Origin: UBA8524 sp964215915
GTDB lineage: Bacteria > Bacteroidota > Bacteroidia > UBA8524
Direction: 5' to 3'
Length of the DNA: 11,921 nucleotides
Assembly: GCA_964215915.1 (NCBI GenBank)
Contig: CAXPEB010000041.1
Span: 1 to 11,921 of the forward strand
Part shown: piece after piece, positions 7,624 to 11,921 of the stretch
Numbering within the stretch: position 1 is the stretch's first letter
How the letters are laid out: each line of letters starts with the position of its first letter
The notes under the pieces: generated by a model
Seen by the model: only the letters and a program-made list of their open reading frames with translations
The model's database searches: none
What the model was told of the DNA's origin: nothing
Program-made: the position numbers and the translations under genes

Positions 7624-7646
7624 CTTAAGAATCTACCCTCTGTTTC

Positions 7647-8162
7647 TTACTTTACAATAAAGTCGCCCTGCATAGTCCCGTAGTGACCGGGAAAGGTGCA
7701 GAGGAATTTGTAAGTTCCGGCAGCCGGGGCGTCGAACTCAATGGTTTCGCTTTCCCCCGGACCCAGCAGTTTGGTTTTGGTGATTACATCGGCGTAGCGG
7801 TCGGCAGGCTGGTAGTCGTTGTCTTTGGCATTCATAGCCGCAGTAGCGTACTGTACCAGATCCACACCATTTTCCAGAAGGGTCCAGTTATGACCCATGG
7901 ATTCTTTAGGCATTTCCCCAATATTTTTCAGAGTCAGTTTCACATGCGATCCGGCCTTTACTTCCAGGGTTTTCTTATCGAATTGCATTTGGTCGTTGGC
8001 CGTGATGGTCAGTTCCACCACTTCCTTTTTTTCAGGCTCCTGGGGAGCTTCCTGTTGTTGGGTGGTCTCTGCTTCTTTGTTGTCGTCTTTTTTGTCCTGG
8101 TTGGAAACACAGGAAGCCAGCATCAATGTTGCGGCAATAGCACTCAGATAGGTCAGTTTCAT
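7647..8162 (-). CDS. Azurin-like type 1 copper lipoprotein
   Basis: A 171-residue blue copper protein carrying single electrons. Residues 1-17 are a lipoprotein signal with lipobox LASC, giving lipidated C18. A charged linker (about 19-47, rich in Asp, Lys, Glu, Gln) follows, then the cupredoxin domain (about 48-171). The copper ligands match azurin: H91 in MGHNW, C155, H160 and M164 in CTFPGHYGTM, with the azurin spacing Cys+5 and +4. G90 corresponds to the azurin Gly that donates a carbonyl. The classic azurin disulfide (C3-C26) is absent, because the mature domain has no Cys other than C155. The gene starts 17 bp after the peroxidase stop codon and is followed by a strong terminator, so it is the last gene of a two-gene operon. 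Azurins are known electron donors to di-heme peroxidases, which fits the context. Confidence 0.95.
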   Translation of the reverse strand: MKLTYLSAIAATLMLASCVSNQDKKDDNKEAETTQQQEAPQEPEKKEVVELTITANDQMQFDKKTLEVKAGSHVKLTLKNIGEMPKESMGHNWTLLENGVDLVQYATAAMNAKDNDYQPADRYADVITKTKLLGPGESETIEFDAPAAGTYKFLCTFPGHYGTMQGDFIVK

Positions 8163-8179
8163 GGTGTTCGGTATATTTT

Positions 8180-9235
8180 TTATTGTTTTAAAGCACTTGT
8201 TTTTGCGTATTCGGCAGGGAGTTCGCCGGTAAGCGACCCTAGAAAGGCCACGATGGCATTTACTTCTTCATCCGTAAGTTCTTGTCCCAATTGGGTGATC
8301 CCCATAATTTTCACCGCTTCGTTCAGGTCTGCAACAGATCCGTCATGAAAATACGGGCTTGTTTTGGCCACATTTCTCAATGAAGGCACTTTGAAGAAAT
8401 ACGCTTCTCCCTCGTTCCCGGTAATTTCTGCCCTGCCTTTGTCGGGTTTGGCTGAATGGGTGTATTCCCAGTAAGGGCCTTTTACCAGACCGAATTTCTG
8501 GTAAAGTCCTCCACCTAATCCGGGTCCCATATGGCAAGTGATACAGGCCTTGTCGATAAACAACTTCATTCCCTGCTTCTGGTCGGGAGTCATGGCATTA
8601 ATATCACCGGCCAGGTAAGCGTCAAATGGCGAGGGGGTGCGCAATGTCTTCTCGAACTCGGCAATGGCAGTAGCAATATTGTGGTACGAGTACGGGTCTT
8701 TTTCACCTGGAAATGCCGAAGCAAACATGGAGGTATATTCTTCCATGGCTTTGATGCGTTTTACGGCAGTGGCCTCGTCGGGCATACCCATTTCCACCGG
8801 ATTCAGGATAGGGCCTTTGGCCTGCTCGGTAAGGTCTGCCGCACGACCGTCCCAGAACTGAGAGATATGGAACCAGGCATTGTATACGGTCGGACTGTTC
8901 CGTTCCCCGTTCTTTCCTTCATGACCCGGTGAAGTAGGCAGGTTGTCTACCCCGTATTGGTTGAGCATGTGACAGGAATTGCAGCTTAGTTGCTTATTAA
9001 TACTGAGGGCAGTTTCGAAATACAGTTTCTTACCCAGGGCAGCCTGCTCTGCATTGACCGTTGCTTCCGGAAGTACTTTAAAAATGGCACTGGCCCGCTG
9101 ATGAAGCTGTATTTCGGTAGAGTCTGTTTTGTCTTCTTCCTTCTGTCCTTCTTCCCGGGAAGCATTTCCACAGGCACCCCAAAGCGCCAGAAGACTGCCA
9201 AATCCCAGGATGCCTAAAATACGCGTGTTCTTCAT
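8180..9235 (-). CDS. Di-heme cytochrome c peroxidase lipoprotein
   Basis: A 351-residue enzyme of the CcpA/MauG family, expected to reduce hydrogen peroxide to water with electrons from a small redox protein. Residues 1-21 are a lipoprotein signal (WGAC, lipidated C22), followed by a charged linker to about residue 40. Two heme c sites are present: CNSCH (C85, C88, H89) and CITCH (C231, C234, H235). Family motifs between and after them include FWDGRAADLTEQA, NPVEMGM and YFHDGS. The length is normal and nothing appears missing, though these motifs alone cannot distinguish a peroxidase from other MauG-like oxidases. It is the first gene of an operon with the azurin 17 bp downstream. Its 128-bp upstream region holds a Bacteroidota-type promoter and a CRP/FNR-type site (separate entries). 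It should act at the periplasmic side of a membrane, or at the surface if exported as a surface lipoprotein. Confidence 0.94.
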   Translation of the reverse strand: MKNTRILGILGFGSLLALWGACGNASREEGQKEEDKTDSTEIQLHQRASAIFKVLPEATVNAEQAALGKKLYFETALSINKQLSCNSCHMLNQYGVDNLPTSPGHEGKNGERNSPTVYNAWFHISQFWDGRAADLTEQAKGPILNPVEMGMPDEATAVKRIKAMEEYTSMFASAFPGEKDPYSYHNIATAIAEFEKTLRTPSPFDAYLAGDINAMTPDQKQGMKLFIDKACITCHMGPGLGGGLYQKFGLVKGPYWEYTHSAKPDKGRAEITGNEGEAYFFKVPSLRNVAKTSPYFHDGSVADLNEAVKIMGITQLGQELTDEEVNAIVAFLGSLTGELPAEYAKTSALKQ

Positions 9236-9251
9236 AGGTCAGTTTACTAAT

Positions 9252-9263
9252 TCTGTTAACAGA
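9252..9263. promoter_or_regulatory. 12-bp perfect palindrome near the predicted peroxidase transcription start
   Basis: TCTGTTAACAGA is a perfect 12-bp palindrome, 16 bp before the peroxidase ATG and overlapping the transcription start predicted from the promoter at 9268-9296. A repressor bound there would block initiation. At this length it could also be chance. Confidence 0.3.
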
Positions 9264-9267
9264 GTAG

Positions 9268-9296
9268 CAAAACTAAGAATGGGTTTGCGAATAAAA
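9268..9296 (-). promoter_or_regulatory. Promoter of the peroxidase-azurin operon
   Basis: On the minus strand TAGTTTTG (9275-9268) matches the Bacteroidota -7 consensus TAnnTTTG at all defined positions. TTTT at 9296-9293 matches TTTG at 3 of 4, with a 17-bp spacer (slightly short of the usual 19-21). The start of transcription would fall near 9262, giving a leader of about 27 nt. Confidence 0.55.
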
Positions 9297-9312
9297 TGTG
9301 ATTTATATCACT
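9297..9312. promoter_or_regulatory. CRP/FNR-family binding site upstream of the peroxidase
   Basis: TGTGATTTATATCACT matches the CRP consensus TGTGA-N6-TCACA at 9 of 10 defined positions. Its inner GTGAT-N4-ATCAC is perfectly symmetric and also close to the FNR box TTGAT-N4-ATCAA. The centre (9304.5) is about 42 bp upstream of the start predicted from the promoter at 9268-9296, the classical class II activator position. Only the peroxidase operon lies downstream; the gene on the other side ends here. Confidence 0.6.
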
Positions 9313-9363
9313 TTACCGCCAACCAATCCTTCCCTCATCATCCGGGAACAAAAAAACCTATTC

Positions 9364-9879
9364 CTATTTTTGAAAGGCTAATACCCGACCGTTCTGCTCA
9401 TCGGAAACCATTTCGAATAAACGATCGAAGGTTGCTCCGTATCCGGTTTCCATATTGATCAGATTCTCAGAAAAAACGAAGTGCTCCTGCTCATTAGCCT
9501 CAATAGGGAAACTGGTAAGATCCATACGACAGCCACCGGCAATCTCCGAAAAAGTCAGTTCGTTCAGCATCTTCAGGGGCCAGTTCTTATCGAAAGGTGC
9601 CCGCGTCAACCCTGCATCCCGGTCGGAAAAAGAATTGACAAAAACCAGCAGTTCCGGACTACAAATCTCCTGGTACACAAAACGGCCATAGGTAGCCGGA
9701 CCACTCTCCGGAACCAGAGCATAATGGAGCATCCCGTCTGTGGCAAACTCATAAGCCAGAACCTCCAGTCCGGTCTCCGCAGGTCCCCACCACCTGGCCA
9801 GCTTTTCCTGCTCTTTCCATGCTGAGAACAGGGTTTCCCTGCTACAAGGAAAGTCGCGCTGAATATGTAGTTCTTTCAT
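9364..9879 (-). CDS. SRPBCC / AHSA1-family protein
   Basis: A 171-residue soluble protein of the START-like SRPBCC superfamily, AHSA1 (Activator of Hsp90 ATPase homologue 1-like) branch. Signs are the N-terminal strand and helix ending in ARWWGP (28-33), the middle YGRFVYQEICSPELLVFVNSF, and the C-terminal helix ending GYGATFDRLFEMV. The fold is a hydrophobic ligand cavity. The ligand and reaction of bacterial members are mostly unknown, and the Hsp90 name does not imply a chaperone role here. There is no signal peptide. Its ATG overlaps the stop codon of the upstream DoxX-like gene in ATGA, a strong sign of translational coupling. It is the last gene of the VOC-DoxX-AHSA1 unit. I found no clear hairpin terminator, only a T-rich run just after the stop. 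Confidence 0.88.
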   Translation of the reverse strand: MKELHIQRDFPCSRETLFSAWKEQEKLARWWGPAETGLEVLAYEFATDGMLHYALVPESGPATYGRFVYQEICSPELLVFVNSFSDRDAGLTRAPFDKNWPLKMLNELTFSEIAGGCRMDLTSFPIEANEQEHFVFSENLINMETGYGATFDRLFEMVSDEQNGRVLAFQK

Positions 9880-10253
9880 GGTTCATCCGTTTGCGGGTAC
9901 AATTTATACCAGGCTCTATAGGAGAAAAACAAAACGGCGAAGAGAATCGGTGGAAGGACCAAATTAGGGGTCCAACCGCTTGTTGCCAGGTGTGAAATGA
10001 AGGCCGAAATAAACACGAATCCGAAGCCGGCATAGGCCCATTCTTTGATCCTCCGATGAAAAAAAGGCAGGAGCAGCACGATGGCACCGGTTACTTTGAA
10101 TACCGTTAGCATCTGCCGGAAATAGTCCGGGTAGCCGAGCGAACGGATGGATTCCACCGCTAGTTCGGTGTGAGAAGTAAGAGCCGGCATCAATCCCTCC
10201 CAAAGGAAGATCACCGCAGTACAGATCCAGTAAGTCAGTTTTATTGTTTTCAT
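9876..10253 (-). CDS. DoxX-like family membrane protein
   Basis: A 125-residue inner-membrane protein with four predicted helices (about 6-24, 49-65, 72-91, 96-114). The pattern of the DoxX_2 group is clear: LGYPDYF (39-45), FKVTGAIVLLLP (52-63) and KEWAYAGFGFVF (70-81) with SH at 87-88. Members are small quinone-pathway or redox-associated membrane proteins of largely undefined function; no enzymatic residues can be assigned. The start lies 4 bases after the VOC stop codon and the stop overlaps the next start by 4 bases, so all three genes are probably co-transcribed and translationally coupled. DoxX-like, AHSA1 and VOC genes are often found together in bacteria, which supports a shared, still unclear, role. 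Confidence 0.88.
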   Translation of the reverse strand: MKTIKLTYWICTAVIFLWEGLMPALTSHTELAVESIRSLGYPDYFRQMLTVFKVTGAIVLLLPFFHRRIKEWAYAGFGFVFISAFISHLATSGWTPNLVLPPILFAVLFFSYRAWYKLYPQTDEP

Positions 10254-10257
10254 AGGT

Positions 10258-10692
10258 TTATGGATTTTTCGTATGATAGTGGAGTAGCCAGTGGTTCCCG
10301 AAACGGTCTGTCAACCCGCCGAAAGAAGCACCCCAGAAGGTCCGTTCGACAGGATGTGTCGCGGAACCGCCTTCCGAAAGAAGCGCATAGAGTTCCTCTA
10401 TCTCGGCTTCACTCCGGCAATAGAAAACGATGGATACCGAATTCCCTTTCTGCAGCCCAGAATCCGGCGTCATGTCCGAACCCATTATGGCGGCCTGTCC
10501 CAGCTGCAGGTTGGCATGCAGTATCCTCGACTGCATGGTTTCCGGCAGCTCCGCAGACAAAGGAGAATCTTTCACCTGCTGAAGGTCGAGTTTGCCACCC
10601 AGGCAGGACCGGTAGAATTCCATTGCCTCCTTGCAATTGCCATTAAAGGTGAGGTATGGATATACCTGTTCGCTTCCTTTGAATGTAATCAT
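10258..10692 (-). CDS. VOC family protein, PhnB-like
   Basis: A 144-residue protein of the vicinal oxygen chelate (glyoxalase/bleomycin-resistance) superfamily, PhnB-like branch. VYPYLTFNGNCKEAMEFYRSCLGG near the N-terminus (residues 10-33), ILHANLQLG in the middle and DRFGNHWLLH at the end are characteristic. The fold usually binds a metal, but the reaction of PhnB-like members is generally unknown, so I assign none. The frame is open further upstream, with another ATG at 10743. I chose 10692 because homologues begin shortly before the PYLTFNGNC motif and because the longer form would overlap upstream DNA of the divergent regulator. It is the first gene of the operon with DoxX-like and AHSA1 proteins, 97 bp from the start of the divergent GlxA-type regulator. 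Confidence 0.88.
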   Translation of the reverse strand: MITFKGSEQVYPYLTFNGNCKEAMEFYRSCLGGKLDLQQVKDSPLSAELPETMQSRILHANLQLGQAAIMGSDMTPDSGLQKGNSVSIVFYCRSEAEIEELYALLSEGGSATHPVERTFWGASFGGLTDRFGNHWLLHYHTKNP

Positions 10693-10751
10693 GGTACAAA
10701 GTTGAAGGTTGTATGCTACCCTTAACGGGTGCAGAAACGACACTCTCGGGG

Positions 10752-10783
10752 GTTGATCCCGACAAGCATTTGGATTAGTTTTG
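10752..10783 (+). promoter_or_regulatory. Promoter of the GlxA-type regulator, possibly leaderless
   Basis: TAGTTTTG (10776-10783) matches the Bacteroidota -7 consensus TAnnTTTG at all defined positions. GTTG (10752-10755) matches TTTG at 3 of 4, with a 20-bp spacer, inside the usual 19-21. Transcription should begin about 5-6 bases after the element, which is at or next to the regulator's ATG at 10789. Confidence 0.55.
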
Positions 10784-10788
10784 AATGG

Positions 10789-11790
10789 ATGAAACGTGTC
10801 TCTATCCTGGTTCCGGAATCCTGCGTGATGGAAGCCGTAGCCGACCCGCGCTACCTGTTCACGGCAGCCAACCAGTTCTTGCAGGCCAGTGGCATGGATC
10901 CCCTATTCGAGGTAAAGCTGGTAGGTGCTCAAAATGAAATTCGCCTGCACGACGGAGCCTTTTCCGTACATGCCGACCACACCTTTGCAGATGCCGGCCC
11001 CAGCGACCTGATTGTGATCCCTGCCCTGTTCGGCGACATGAGCCACGCGCTCGAACTTAACCGGGACGCGCGGGAATGGCTGATCTCCGAATACCATAAG
11101 GGCACCGAACTGGCCAGCCTGTGCGTAGGAGCCTTTTTGCTGGCGGATACAGGATTGCTTGATGGTAAAAAGTGTTCCACCCACTGGGCGTATTACAACG
11201 AATTCCGGGAGAAATTTCCCACGGTAGAAATGGTGGAAGGACATATTATTACCGAAGAACACCGCATCTACTCCAGCGGCGGAGCCAACAGTTACTGGAA
11301 CCTGTTGTTACACCTGCTGGAAAAATACACCAACCGCGATATTGCCATCCTTGCCGCCAAATATTTTGCTATCGACATCGACCGGGAAAACCAATCGGCT
11401 TTTGCCATGTTCCAGGGACAAAAGAACCACCGCGACGAGGAAATACGGCAGGCACAGGAATTCCTGGAAGCCAACTTCACCGAAAAAGTCTCGGTGGATG
11501 AGCTCGCCGATCGTTTTGCCATGAGCCGCCGCTCATTCGAAAGACGCTTCAAACAAGCCACTTCCAATACCGTACTCGAATACCTCCAACGACTCAAAAT
11601 TGAAGCCGCCAAGCGTAGTTTCGAAGCTACCCGAAAGAATATCAATGAGGTGATGTTTGATGTTGGATATACCGATACCAAAGCCTTCCGAACCTTGTTC
11701 AAACGCCTCACCGGGCTAACTCCGCTGGAGTACCGCAACAAGTACAACCGGATGATCCCGGAAGCAAAAAGAATGATCAGTGTGAATTGA
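10789..11790 (+). CDS. GlxA-type transcriptional regulator (DJ-1/PfpI + AraC HTH)
   Basis: A 333-residue regulator from the chosen start. Residues 1 to about 185 form a DJ-1/PfpI-like domain: MKRVSILVPESC at the start and the nucleophile-elbow Cys C112 in ASLCVGAFLLADTGLLDG. In this family the domain is thought to sense a small ligand and is not proven catalytic. Residues about 228-322 form the AraC/XylS double helix-turn-helix (VSVDELADRFAMSRRSFERRF, then VMFDVGYTDTKAFRTLFKRLTGLTPLEYR), complete. The ATG at 10789 is preferred to an in-frame ATG at 10729 because the DJ-1 strand begins right after it and because the longer start would lie upstream of the predicted promoter. It is divergent from the VOC-DoxX-AHSA1 genes, a typical position for their regulator, and probably also autoregulates. 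The stop codon is immediately followed by heptamer repeats. Confidence 0.93.
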   Translation: MKRVSILVPESCVMEAVADPRYLFTAANQFLQASGMDPLFEVKLVGAQNEIRLHDGAFSVHADHTFADAGPSDLIVIPALFGDMSHALELNRDAREWLISEYHKGTELASLCVGAFLLADTGLLDGKKCSTHWAYYNEFREKFPTVEMVEGHIITEEHRIYSSGGANSYWNLLLHLLEKYTNRDIAILAAKYFAIDIDRENQSAFAMFQGQKNHRDEEIRQAQEFLEANFTEKVSVDELADRFAMSRRSFERRFKQATSNTVLEYLQRLKIEAAKRSFEATRKNINEVMFDVGYTDTKAFRTLFKRLTGLTPLEYRNKYNRMIPEAKRMISVN

Positions 11791-11818
11791 GGACGATGGA
11801 CCATGGACCATGGACGAT
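11791..11818 (+). repeat. Second heptamer repeat run, GGAC(G/C)AT x4
   Basis: Four 7-bp units directly follow the regulator's TGA: GGACGAT, GGACCAT, GGACCAT, GGACGAT. The G-type unit is the same heptamer as in the array at 7376-7436; the C-type unit creates CCATGG palindromes at the junctions. A weak inverted repeat (CTGTCC 11824-11829, GGACAG 11845-11850, 15-nt loop, no U run) follows and is not a convincing terminator. Confidence 0.85.
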
Positions 11819-11862
11819 CACTGCTGTCCGGTAAATTAGAAAGTGGACAGAGTGTGTTTGAT

Positions 11863-11870
11863 TAGATTTG
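11863..11870 (+). promoter_or_regulatory. Possible -7 element near the right edge
   Basis: TAGATTTG matches TAnnTTTG at all defined positions, but no TTTG lies 19-21 bp upstream. It would start a transcript near 11876, 22 nt before the ATG at 11898. Confidence 0.25.
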
Positions 11871-11897
11871 AAGATACGACCCTTTAAATCGGCAAAC

Positions 11898-11921
11898 ATG
11901 ACCTCTATCCACCGAAGTAAA
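11898..11921 (+). CDS. Possible start of a gene running off the right edge
   Basis: An ATG at 11898 opens a frame of eight codons (MTSIHRSK) to the window end. The only support is the -7-like element at 11863-11870 and the good spacing from it. Product unknown; it may not be a gene. Confidence 0.25.

Noticed and set aside
7159..7683. A 174-codon plus-strand open frame spanning the pirin 5' region and the heptamer array.
   Set aside because: It is antisense to the conserved start of pirin and stays open mainly because the heptamer has no stop codon in any frame.
10693..10743. A longer VOC protein starting at 10743.
   Set aside because: The extra 17 residues precede the conserved PhnB-like start, resemble no family sequence, and would run into the regulator's upstream region.

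Overview
The window looks like a chromosomal stretch from a member of the Bacteroidota. Evidence: two secreted proteases end in type IX secretion sorting domains (one type B / gliding-motility-associated, one type A); lipoproteins of a Bacteroidota style are present; Shine-Dalgarno sequences are essentially absent; and two or three promoters fit the phylum's TTTG / TAnnTTTG consensus. Base composition is moderate (about half G+C by eye). I cannot name the genus. There are no rRNA genes, complete tRNA genes, transposases, phage genes or CRISPR arrays.

Layout. 1-523: gene-poor, with a minus-strand intrinsic terminator, an imperfect hairpin, and an operator-like cluster of a palindrome and phased direct repeats. 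524-5023 (minus): a 1499-residue secreted M4 (thermolysin-type) metalloprotease with PKD, CUB and seven Cys-paired repeat domains. 5179-6372 (plus, divergent): a secreted chymotrypsin-fold serine protease. 6414-7289 (minus): a pirin, convergent with the serine protease. 7290-7646: a non-coding block with a 7-bp tandem repeat, a decayed dispersed-repeat-like element and a terminator. 8180-9235 then 7647-8162 (minus): a di-heme cytochrome c peroxidase followed by an azurin, both lipoproteins, in one operon behind a Bacteroidota-type promoter and a near-perfect CRP/FNR-type site. 10258-10692, 9876-10253, 9364-9879 (minus, transcribed in that order): VOC protein, DoxX-like membrane protein and AHSA1/SRPBCC protein, tightly packed. 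10789-11790 (plus): a GlxA-type DJ-1/AraC regulator divergent from that trio, followed by a second short run of the heptamer repeat and possibly the first codons of another gene.

How the parts may work together (inference): the two proteases are probably exported scavenging enzymes. Azurin probably passes electrons to the peroxidase for removal of hydrogen peroxide at the cell envelope, under oxygen- or metabolite-responsive control. The GlxA regulator probably controls the adjacent VOC-DoxX-AHSA1 operon. The family assignments are solid. The regulatory proposals rest on motif matches by eye. No wholly new system is demonstrated; the best leads are the CRP/FNR-promoter arrangement, the regulator/VOC/DoxX/AHSA1 module, and the non-coding structures at 58-238 and 7376-7623.
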